Assembly: GCF_019061145.1 (NCBI RefSeq)
Contig: NZ_JAHQZS010000001.1
Coordinates: 186,001-250,000 of the forward strand
DNA from: Anianabacter salinae
Lineage (GTDB): Bacteria > Pseudomonadota > Alphaproteobacteria > Rhodobacterales > Rhodobacteraceae
DNA: 64,000 bases
Reading direction: 5' to 3'
Shown here piece after piece: positions 24,520-31,947 of this stretch (within the stretch, counting starts at the first letter, position 1; each line of letters starts with the position of its first letter). The notes beneath the pieces were generated by a model, which had not been told where the DNA came from, ran no database searches, and saw nothing but the letters and a program-made list of their open reading frames with translations. Made by a program: the position numbers and the translations under genes.

Positions 24520-25031
24520 GCGTTCACCTTTGCGCGCAGCCAATACGTCCGGGCCCCGGGCAACCAGTGCGGCGCCGGATCATCCGTGGGCGTTGCGCCC
24601 AGCCGAACGGCCATCTTGTGCGAGGCGGCATTGTCGGCGGCGATGCGAACGATCAGGGCAGGCATCTGAAGGTCGTTGAAAAGATGCGCGACAACGGCTT
24701 TCGCAGCCTCGGTCGCAAGGCCCTGACCTTCGGCATCTGCCGTCCAGAGGGTCCATGTCATTTCGGGAGCATGCGACACGTCCATCGCGAGCGGTCCCGC
24801 ATGGCCGATGGCGCGCCCCTCATGGAGGATGACATAGCGGCCGAACCCGCGCAGGGTCCAATGCCCGATCATCGCCGCGAACTTGTCGAAGGCCTGGACG
24901 TCGGAATAGGGGCCGCCCACATGCGCGGTGCGGTCAGAGACGCAATAGGCCGAATACGCGGGCAGGTCGCCTGCCTGCGGCTGGCGCAGCGTCAGGCGCG
25001 CGGTCGTCAGGGTGGGCGCGGCCTGTATCAT
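24516..25031 (-). CDS. GNAT-family N-acetyltransferase (RimJ/RimL-like), first copy in the operon
   Basis: 171 residues with the same layout as its neighbour: LTTARLTLRQPQAGDLPAY at the start, the acetyl-CoA loop around AEGQGLATEAAKAVVAHLF and the closing NAASHKMAVRLGA. The two are clearly paralogous, probably a tandem duplication. Its ATG overlaps the ffh stop by four bases, so translation is coupled to the signal recognition particle protein. Confidence 0.87.
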   Translation of the reverse strand: MIQAAPTLTTARLTLRQPQAGDLPAYSAYCVSDRTAHVGGPYSDVQAFDKFAAMIGHWTLRGFGRYVILHEGRAIGHAGPLAMDVSHAPEMTWTLWTADAEGQGLATEAAKAVVAHLFNDLQMPALIVRIAADNAASHKMAVRLGATPTDDPAPHWLPGARTYWLRAKVNA

Positions 25032-26518
25032 TTCTTCTTGCCAAAGCCCGACAGGCCGGGTGGCAGGCCCATACCGCCGCCGCCCATGCCGGGGAAATTC
25101 GGGGGCATGCCGCTACCGGCGCCAAGCTGTTTCTGCGCGGCCTGCATCTCGGCCTCGCTGGGCATGCCGCCGCCCTTGCCGAACATGCCCTTCATGGCCT
25201 GTTTCAGCATGCCGCCCTTGCCCATCTTCTTCATCATGTCCGCCATCTGGCGGTGCATCTTGAGCAGTTTGTTCAGGTCGCTGACGTCCATGCCCGCACC
25301 CTTGGCGATCCGCTTTTTCCGGCTGGCCTGCAGAAGCGCGGGGTTGGCGCGTTCCTTCTTGGTCATCGACTGCACGAGCGCGATCTGGCGACGGATCACG
25401 GCGTCGTCGAAGCCTGCATCGGACATCTGTTTCGACATTTTGCCCATGCCCGGCATCATGCCCATGATGCTTTCCATGCCGCCCATCTTGAGCATCTGTT
25501 CAAGCTGCGCCTTGAGGTCGTTCATGTTGAACTGACCCTTCTGGAACCGCTTCATCATCCGCTCGGCCTGTTCGGCCTCGATGGTGGCTTGCGCCTTCTC
25601 GACGAGCGACACGATATCGCCCATGCCAAGGATGCGGCCCGCGATGCGTTCGGCGTGGAATTCTTCCAGCGCGTCCATCTTCTCGCCAAGGCCGACGAAT
25701 TTGATCGGCTTGCCGGTAACGGCGCGCATGGACAGGGCCGCACCGCCGCGGCCGTCGCCGTCCATCCGGGTCAGCACGACGCCCGAGATGCCGATACGCC
25801 CGTCGAAATTCTCGGCGGTGTTGACGGCGTCCTGACCGGTCAGGCCGTCGACGACCAGCAGCGTTTCGCGCGGCGTGGCGATGTCGCGCACCGCCTCGAC
25901 CTCGGCCATCAGCGCGTCGTCGATGGACAGGCGACCTGCCGTGTCGAGCATGAACACGTCGTAGCCGCCAAGCGCCGCCTGCTGCTTGGCGCGGCGTGCG
26001 ATGTCGGTGGCGGACTGGCCCGGCACGATGGGCAGCGTGTCGACGCCGATCTGCTGGCCCAGAACGGCAAGCTGTTCCATCGCGGCGGGGCGGTTGGTGT
26101 CGAGCGACGCCATCAGCACGCGCTTGCCGTTCACCTCTTTCAGGCGGCGGGCGAGCTTGGCGGTGGTGGTGGTCTTGCCCGAGCCCTGCAGGCCGACCAT
26201 CAGGATCGGCGCGGGCGGGTTGTCGATCTTGAGCGTTCCGGACTGGCTGCCGTCGCCCGCCAGCACATGCACCAGCTCGTCATGGACGATCTTGACGACC
26301 TGCTGGCCCGGCGTGACCGATTTCGTCACCGCCTGCCCGGTCGCCTTGTCCTGAACGGCGTTGACGAAGTCACGGGCGACCGACAGCGATACGTCAGCCT
26401 CCAGCAGCGCGACGCGCACCTCGCGCAGGGCGGTTTTCACGTCGTCCTCGGACAGCGCGCCCTGCTTGGTCAGCCGGTCGAAGACGCCAGAGAGGCGTTC
26501 TGACAGGTTCTCGAACAT
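25028..26518 (-). CDS. ffh: Signal recognition particle protein Ffh
   Basis: 496 residues. The N domain (1-90) and GTPase G domain are clear, with P-loop GLQGSGKTTTTAKL, DTAGRLSIDDALM and the TRMDGDGRGGAAL region. They are followed by a methionine-rich M domain (about 300-440) that binds signal sequences and 4.5S RNA, and a Gly/Met-rich tail ending in KKK. It directs membrane proteins to FtsY and SecYEG. The start at 26518 (MFENLSERLSGVFDRL) matches the family; an upstream extension of the frame has no family character. It leads the operon through the two GNAT genes. Confidence 0.98.
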   Translation of the reverse strand: MFENLSERLSGVFDRLTKQGALSEDDVKTALREVRVALLEADVSLSVARDFVNAVQDKATGQAVTKSVTPGQQVVKIVHDELVHVLAGDGSQSGTLKIDNPPAPILMVGLQGSGKTTTTAKLARRLKEVNGKRVLMASLDTNRPAAMEQLAVLGQQIGVDTLPIVPGQSATDIARRAKQQAALGGYDVFMLDTAGRLSIDDALMAEVEAVRDIATPRETLLVVDGLTGQDAVNTAENFDGRIGISGVVLTRMDGDGRGGAALSMRAVTGKPIKFVGLGEKMDALEEFHAERIAGRILGMGDIVSLVEKAQATIEAEQAERMMKRFQKGQFNMNDLKAQLEQMLKMGGMESIMGMMPGMGKMSKQMSDAGFDDAVIRRQIALVQSMTKKERANPALLQASRKKRIAKGAGMDVSDLNKLLKMHRQMADMMKKMGKGGMLKQAMKGMFGKGGGMPSEAEMQAAQKQLGAGSGMPPNFPGMGGGGMGLPPGLSGFGKKK

Positions 26519-26680
26519 CTCGCGGCTCCTTCGCCCGTTACCCCTTGATCCGCCCGATGTAAGGGCCGACCGCTCAAACACCAACGGCACCCGCGGGCGA
26601 ACGCTCGCTGACGGGTGTCGATCCCGGGACAATGCCCATGGGACCGGAATCCTTGACAGGGTTCCGGGATGTCGTGCGGG

Positions 26681-27193
26681 TTATGCGCTGCGGGGGTGCG
26701 AGTCAAGCCCGGGCGGGCTGCGCCGCGCGTCGAGCCATGCGTTGACCTGCCGCGCGACATTCAGATGGCCGGAGCCGCTGGAATAGCTTTCGGACAGCGG
26801 CAGACGGCCCTCATCGAAGACCAGCGCCACGCGCTGCAGGCGGGACGGATTGCCGTCGCTGTCCCGGCTGGTGCTTGTCTCGATATCGGCGCGTTGCAGC
26901 TTGCCAAGCGGGTGGCGCTCTTCGGATCGCCCGAAAATCGACGCACGGCGCAGGATGAGGGTGTCGGATGCGCCGTCGAGGATGACCTGCACCCGGCGCA
27001 CAATGGCCCAGAACGCCCCAAGCCCAAGCCCGCCGCCACCAAGCAGGAACACAAGGCCCGCGATGATTCCCTCGGTCAGCAGGAACAGGCCGACCCCGGC
27101 GAAAATCAGGATGAAGATCACGATGCCGATGCCAAAGCCCCAAGGGATATCCTCGGCGATCAGCATGTCCGGTGTGTCGCGCGTGATCTTCAT
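26681..27193 (-). CDS. Membrane protein of unknown function with two transmembrane segments
   Basis: 170 residues. Two hydrophobic segments occupy about residues 19-42 and 45-66. They are followed by a soluble domain of about 100 residues with alternating strands (VQVILDGASDTLILRRAS) that resembles bacterial PH-like membrane domains in plan. I do not recognise the family. The start at 27193 puts a short cytoplasmic stretch before the first membrane segment. It lies downstream of and divergent from the LysR gene. Confidence 0.65.
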   Translation of the reverse strand: MKITRDTPDMLIAEDIPWGFGIGIVIFILIFAGVGLFLLTEGIIAGLVFLLGGGGLGLGAFWAIVRRVQVILDGASDTLILRRASIFGRSEERHPLGKLQRADIETSTSRDSDGNPSRLQRVALVFDEGRLPLSESYSSGSGHLNVARQVNAWLDARRSPPGLDSHPRSA

Positions 27194-27334
27194 GGCGCAA
27201 GCAGTCCACCGCGCGCCGAGGCCGGTCAAGCCCGTGATCCGGGCAGCCCCGCGGCCCCAGAGTTCGCAGGCGGGAGGCATTGCAACTTTGCACCTCAGGT
27301 GGAACAGTCATTGCGATATGTTTCGGAGCGCATG

Positions 27335-28228
27335 ATGTCCCTTGGGTCCCTCGGCAACTGGGATGAAATCCGCACCGCCTTTCAGGTGGCGCGCATGGGC
27401 ACGGTATCGGGCGCGGCCGATGTGCTTGGCGTGCACCACGCGACGGTGATCCGGCATATTGACGCGCTGGAACAACGGCTTGGCACCAAGTTGTTTCAAC
27501 GCCACGCGCGCGGATATACTGCGACCGAGGCGGGGCGCGACCTTCTGCAGGTGGCGCAAACCACCGACGATCAGTTCACCCAGCTTGCCGGGCGCATCAA
27601 GGGGCTGGGCGAGGCGATGACGGGCGAGTTGATCGTCACGACGCTGCCCGAGATCGCCACGCTGATGACCCCGGCGCTGGTCGCATTCCAGGAACAGCAT
27701 CCCGAGCTGATCGTGCGGTTCCTGACCGACGAGCGGCTGTTCCGGCTGGAATACGGCGAGGCGCATGTCGCGATTCGCGCCGGGGCGGCGCCCGACCAGC
27801 CTGACAACGTCGTGCAGAAATTCATCCGGCAGGGCGGGGGCTTTTACGCCTCGAAGCGGTATGTCGACAGGCACGGCATGGTGAAGGATGGCGATCTGAC
27901 CGGGCACCGCTTTGTCGCCCATGACAACGAGGCCGCGCGCGCGCCGTTCGACGTGTGGCTGCGCGCCAACGTCCACCGTTCGCAGGTGACCTATCGCGCC
28001 ACGTCACAGAACCACATCAAGCAGGCGGTGCTGGAAGGCGCGGGCATCGGGTTCTTCCCGCTGTGGCATGCGCAGACCGAGCCGCAACTGATCGAGATGA
28101 TCGCGCCGCGCGAAGAATTCACAGCGCAGCTTTGGCTGGTGACGCATGTCGATCTGCACCGCTCTGCCAAGGTGCAGACCTTCACGCAATTCCTGAAGGA
28201 CGAGGTCAAGAGCTGGCCAGGGGTGTAA
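27335..28228 (+). CDS. LysR-family transcriptional regulator
   Basis: 297 residues. The N-terminal winged helix-turn-helix is at about 8-65 (AFQVARMGTVSGAADVLG, then HHATVIRHIDALEQRLG) and the effector-binding periplasmic-protein fold follows (GELIVTTLPEIATLMTPAL). ATG at 27335 has GGAG six bases upstream; another ATG lies three bases earlier. The next gene, a DMT exporter, begins 50 bases downstream on the same strand and may be cotranscribed or controlled by it. Confidence 0.9.
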   Translation: MSLGSLGNWDEIRTAFQVARMGTVSGAADVLGVHHATVIRHIDALEQRLGTKLFQRHARGYTATEAGRDLLQVAQTTDDQFTQLAGRIKGLGEAMTGELIVTTLPEIATLMTPALVAFQEQHPELIVRFLTDERLFRLEYGEAHVAIRAGAAPDQPDNVVQKFIRQGGGFYASKRYVDRHGMVKDGDLTGHRFVAHDNEAARAPFDVWLRANVHRSQVTYRATSQNHIKQAVLEGAGIGFFPLWHAQTEPQLIEMIAPREEFTAQLWLVTHVDLHRSAKVQTFTQFLKDEVKSWPGV

Positions 28229-28278
28229 CGGGCGAGCCGGGCCGGGGGCTGAGCCCCGCCGCACAGGGACATCTTGCG

Positions 28279-29133
28279 ATGCTGAGCTTCTCGGCGCTGG
28301 TCGCGGGATCGTTCAGCCTGGGCTCCATGGCCGCGAACGAGATCGCGCCCGCGGCGCTGAACATCGTGCGCTTCGTCATAGCTGCCGCGATTATGGGCAC
28401 CGTCGCGGCGGCCACCGGGAACCTGCGCGGAGGCGTGCCCAAGGCGCCGTGGCGCTACCTTGTCCTGGGCGCGATCTTTGCCAGCTATTTCGTGCTGATG
28501 TTCGAGGGACTGAAGACGGCGGCGCCGGTGTCGGCCTCGGCGGTTTTTACCCTGACCCCGGTGATGAGCGGTGTGTTCGGATGGTTGCTGCTGCGGCAGG
28601 TGACGACACCGCGCATGGCGCTTGCGCTGGCCATCGGCGCGGTGGGCGCGCTGTGGGTGATCTTTCGCGCGGACCTGTCGGCGCTGCTGGCGCTGGAGAT
28701 CGGGCGCGGAGAATTGATCTATTTCGTCGGCTGCGTCGCCCATGCCGCCTATACCCCGCTTCTGCGCAAGCTGAACCGGGGCGAGCCGGGCGTGGTGATG
28801 GTGTTTTACGTCCTGCTGGGCGGGATCGTCGCGATGCTTGCATGGGGGTGGGAGACGCTGCTGCAGACCGACTGGATCGGGCTTCCCGCCATCGCCTGGA
28901 TCGCGATCCTCTACACGGCGGTGATCGCCAGCGCGCTGACGTTCACGCTGCTGCAGTTCTCGACCCAGCGGCTGCCCTCGGCCAAGGTGATGGCCTACAC
29001 CTATCTGACCCCTAGCTGGGTGATCCTGTGGGAGATCGCGCTGGGCAACGACGTGCCGCGCCCGATGGTGCTGGTTGGAGTGACCGCCACCGTGCTGGCG
29101 CTGGTCCTGCTGCTCAAGGACGAGGACGCGTAG
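28279..29133 (+). CDS. EamA/DMT-family exporter
   Basis: 284 residues with ten hydrophobic segments arranged as two EamA repeats, the fold of drug/metabolite exporters (for example the second repeat from about residue 145). Recognisable stretches include LVAGSFSLGSMAANEIAPAA and AYTYLTPSWVILWEIALG. The first conserved residues of the family (LSPAAQGHLA) lie upstream of the first ATG at 28279, and no ATG, GTG or TTG precedes them in frame before the LysR stop. A CTG start near 28249 with a G-rich stretch before it is possible. The substrate is unknown. Confidence 0.85.
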   Translation: MLSFSALVAGSFSLGSMAANEIAPAALNIVRFVIAAAIMGTVAAATGNLRGGVPKAPWRYLVLGAIFASYFVLMFEGLKTAAPVSASAVFTLTPVMSGVFGWLLLRQVTTPRMALALAIGAVGALWVIFRADLSALLALEIGRGELIYFVGCVAHAAYTPLLRKLNRGEPGVVMVFYVLLGGIVAMLAWGWETLLQTDWIGLPAIAWIAILYTAVIASALTFTLLQFSTQRLPSAKVMAYTYLTPSWVILWEIALGNDVPRPMVLVGVTATVLALVLLLKDEDA

Positions 29134-29151
29134 GGCGGGACTTGTCCCGCC
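29134..29151. repeat. GC palindrome family, copy A (also likely terminator)
   Basis: GGCGGGAC-TT-GTCCCGCC is a perfect palindrome set in TAGGGCGGGACTTGTCCCGC followed by CTTCG. Related copies are found at 48042-48059 and, degenerate, near 48091-48120. It begins directly after the exporter stop codon. Confidence 0.6.
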
Positions 29152-29174
29152 TTCGTCCGCGCCGCCCCCTCAAT

Positions 29175-30140
29175 TCAGAACACCGCGTGTTCGCCAAGGT
29201 CTACCTCTGCCTCGCCGCGCAGCACCGCCGCGTAGTGATCGCGCAGAGTGTCGGTGCCGAAGGACGGCGTAGCCTCTGCATCATATCGCGCCGCTTGCGC
29301 ATCCCAGACCAGCATTGACTGCGTGGCATAGTAGCGCCCGATCCGCGCCAGGTCTGCCTTGGCGCGCAGGCGCGGCGACAGCGCGCCGCCCACACGCAGC
29401 CCGCCGATGATCGCGTTCATCATGGCCACGGGCACATGGCGCAACCGCTGCGGCGCCCCCAACAGGTCGAACAGCATCTCTGCCTGATCCAGGGGCGTGA
29501 TCGCCGGACCCGGGCCGCCGATGGGCAGCACGCGGTTCCGGCGGTCCACCCGCGACACGCAATCGGCCATGTAGCGCCCAAGGTCGCGGTCACTGATCGG
29601 CTTGCAGGCCGTCAGCCTTCCGTCGCCAAACACGAGGAACGGCTTGCCGTCGCGCACCCGCGCGATCTGGCCGGACAGCGACTTGAAATAGGCGGTGGGC
29701 CTGACGATGGACCAGGTCAGGCGCGAGGCCATCAGCCTGTTCTCGAAGGCGAGTTTGGCCTTCTGGAAGGCAAGCTCAGGCCGCTGCACACAGATCGCCG
29801 ACAGAAGGACGAAGGTGCTGACCCCGGCATCCTCGGCCAGCTCCAGCGCGCTGACATGCGCATCATGGTCGATCGCCCAGGCGTCCTGCGGTGCGCCGCT
29901 GCGCGAGGCAAGGCACGACACGATGGCATCGACGCGCCCCGTCTGCGCGATCAGCGCGGCCAGGGCGGTGCGGTCGGTGACATCGCACTGGGGTTGCTCG
30001 GCGCTGTCCGGCAGGTCTGGCGCGATGCGGCGCACCGGGCAGATCACCCGGTGCCCGCCCAGCACAAGGGCCGCCGTCGTGGCCCGCCCGATGGTCCCGG
30101 TCGCGCCCAGCACAAGGATGGTCCGTGTCTCTGCGGTCAT
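29175..30140 (-). CDS. bciA: Divinyl (proto)chlorophyllide a 8-vinyl-reductase BciA
   Basis: 321 residues of the NAD(P)-binding atypical short-chain dehydrogenase family. The cofactor motif VLGATGTIGRAT is at the N terminus. Strongly diagnostic BciA stretches follow: SCLASRSGAPQDAW, FVLLSAICVQRPELAFQKAK, WSIVRPTAYFKSLSGQ and KPFLVFGDGRLTACKPISD, with the C-terminal end RGEAEVDLGEHAVF. BciA reduces the 8-vinyl group of a chlorophyll precursor with NADPH during bacteriochlorophyll synthesis. No other photosynthesis gene is in the window, which is common because bciA often lies outside the photosynthesis cluster. The start at 30140 gives the family N terminus. Confidence 0.9.
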   Translation of the reverse strand: MTAETRTILVLGATGTIGRATTAALVLGGHRVICPVRRIAPDLPDSAEQPQCDVTDRTALAALIAQTGRVDAIVSCLASRSGAPQDAWAIDHDAHVSALELAEDAGVSTFVLLSAICVQRPELAFQKAKLAFENRLMASRLTWSIVRPTAYFKSLSGQIARVRDGKPFLVFGDGRLTACKPISDRDLGRYMADCVSRVDRRNRVLPIGGPGPAITPLDQAEMLFDLLGAPQRLRHVPVAMMNAIIGGLRVGGALSPRLRAKADLARIGRYYATQSMLVWDAQAARYDAEATPSFGTDTLRDHYAAVLRGEAEVDLGEHAVF

Positions 30141-30302
30141 GGCGCGCGGTATCCCAAGTGTGTTGCGTGTCGCCCGCTGTGGCCTGCAAGAGCGCCGATC
30201 CGCGCCGACCTTGTCAACCGTAAGCACGTCTCAGGGCCGGTGTTGCGCGAACGGGCGACAGGAACTAGCGTTCCAGGTGTCGATTTCGGGTCAAGGTATG
30301 CC

Positions 30303-30917
30303 ATGAACGCCCCCCTTACCAAGACCAGACCGCGCGGACGCCCGCGCGGCTACGACGCGACCGAAGCTCTGGACGCGGCGATGCGCGTCTTCTGGGCCGA
30401 AGGATACGCGGCGGCGTCGATCGACACGCTGTGCCTGAAGACCGGGTTGTCGCGCGCGAGCCTCTACCGGGAATTCCAGGACAAGGAAAACCTGTTCCTG
30501 TCTGCCGTCGGGCACTACGTCGAGACCCGGGTGGCCACGGTGCACGCGGCTTTGGGGCCGTCCGGCCCGCTCGACGCCGATCTTGCCGCGTTCTTTGCCG
30601 AAATCGTTGCCTTGGCGACGCGTGATCCCGAAACGCCGGGATGCCTCGTGACCTGTGCGCTGGCCGACGCGGCGGGCGCGAACACCACATTCCGCGACCT
30701 GCTCGACCTGCGGTTCCGCACCATCGAGAACAAGATCGAGCGCCGCCTTGCTGCCGACCCGGAGCGTTGCGCCTCGGACGACCTGCGGGCGCTTGCGGGG
30801 ATGATCGCGGCGGTGGCGCGCGGCATCACGCTTAGCGCGCGGTCCGGTGCACCGGCCTGCACGTTGAATGCGGTCGCCCGCGTTGCAGTCGGCACGGTCA
30901 TCCGGCAACCCGGCTAG
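30303..30917 (+). CDS. TetR-family transcriptional regulator
   Basis: 204 residues. A basic N-terminal arm (KTRPRGRPRGYD) is followed by the TetR helix-turn-helix at about 18-62 (IDTLCLKTGLSRASLYREF) and an all-helical ligand domain. The arm and domain resemble regulators of the AcrR/NemR group. It is divergent from bciA with about 160 bases between them, so it could regulate bciA, itself or a distant target. Nothing in the sequence settles this. Confidence 0.88.
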   Translation: MNAPLTKTRPRGRPRGYDATEALDAAMRVFWAEGYAAASIDTLCLKTGLSRASLYREFQDKENLFLSAVGHYVETRVATVHAALGPSGPLDADLAAFFAEIVALATRDPETPGCLVTCALADAAGANTTFRDLLDLRFRTIENKIERRLAADPERCASDDLRALAGMIAAVARGITLSARSGAPACTLNAVARVAVGTVIRQPG

Positions 30918-30972
30918 AGCGTGGTGTCGCCGACGCGCGCGAGCGCCCGCGTGGTCTTGATGCGGAAAGAAG

Positions 30973-31047
30973 TGGCTGGGGTGGTAGGATTCGAACCTAC
31001 GGTACACGGTACCAAAAACCGATGCCTTACCACTTGGCTACACCCCA
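30973..31047 (-). tRNA. tRNA-Gln (anticodon TTG)
   Basis: A 75-base cloverleaf on the minus strand: acceptor stem TGGGGTG/CACCCCA, anticodon loop TTTTGGT inside stem TCGGT/ACCGT, T-loop GGTTCGAATCC and an encoded CCA end. Anticodon TTG reads CAA and CAG. Confidence 0.97.
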
Positions 31048-31114
31048 ACGGTGGCGGGGGTGATACGCCGGGATTCGTCTGGCTGCAAGTCCCGGCTCGC
31101 GGAAAAATGCAGGC

Positions 31115-31945
31115 TTACAGCCGCAGCGGAGCGGCCTTGGCCAGACGGTCGAAATCCATCAACGACGCGATCAGCGCGGGCATCTCGGCAAGCGCGATCA
31201 TGTTCGCTCCGTCAGATGGCGCGCTGTCCGGATCTTCGTGTGTTTCCAGAAAGACGCCGGCGATGCCCAGCGACACCGCCGCGCGGGCCAGCATCGGCGC
31301 AAAGCGCCTGTCGCCCCCCGTGCCGGTCCCTGCGCTGCCGGGGGTCTGCACCGCGTGCGTGGCGTCCATCACCACCGGCCAACCGGTTTGCGCCATGACC
31401 GGCAGGCCGCGCATGTCGGCCACCAGCGCGTTGTAGCCAAAGGACGACCCGCGCTCGGTCAGGACGATGCCGCCCGCCTGTGCCGCCTCTAGCTTGGTCA
31501 CGACGGCGGCCATGTCCCAGGGCGACAGGAACTGTCCCTTCTTGACGTTGACCGGCCGCCCCGTTCCTGCAGCCGCCATCAGAAGATCGGTCTGGCGGCA
31601 CAGGAACGCGGGGATCTGGATCAGGTCGACCACGCTCGCAACTTCGGGGCATTGCACGGCGTCGTGCACATCCGTCGTCACCGGAATGCCCATCGCGCGC
31701 ACCGAGGCCAGCATCGCAAGCCCCGCGTCCAGTCCCGGCCCCCGCGCCGATGCGCCGCTGGTGCGGTTCGCCTTGTCGAAGCTGGCCTTGAACACCAGCC
31801 CGGCGCCCGCCGCGCGGCAGGCCTCGGCCAGTGTTCCGGCGATCATCTGAGCGTGGTCCGCGCCCTGCAACTGGCACGGCCCCGCGATCAGCGTCAGAGC
31901 GCGGTCGTTGCCAAGGCTCACCCCGCCGACATCGACGGACTGCAT
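31115..31945 (-). CDS. kdsA: 3-deoxy-8-phosphooctulonate synthase
   Basis: 276 residues. It condenses phosphoenolpyruvate with arabinose 5-phosphate to form KDO 8-phosphate for lipid A core or KDO-containing capsule. The TIM-barrel motifs IAGPCQLQ, FKASFDKANRTS, TTDVHDAVQCPEVA, NVKKGQFLSPWD and LTERGSSFGYN are all visible. It starts two bases after the kpsE stop and so belongs to the capsule export operon, suggesting the exported polymer or its anchor uses KDO. Confidence 0.95.
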   Translation of the reverse strand: MQSVDVGGVSLGNDRALTLIAGPCQLQGADHAQMIAGTLAEACRAAGAGLVFKASFDKANRTSGASARGPGLDAGLAMLASVRAMGIPVTTDVHDAVQCPEVASVVDLIQIPAFLCRQTDLLMAAAGTGRPVNVKKGQFLSPWDMAAVVTKLEAAQAGGIVLTERGSSFGYNALVADMRGLPVMAQTGWPVVMDATHAVQTPGSAGTGTGGDRRFAPMLARAAVSLGIAGVFLETHEDPDSAPSDGANMIALAEMPALIASLMDFDRLAKAAPLRL

Positions 31946-31947
31946 GG

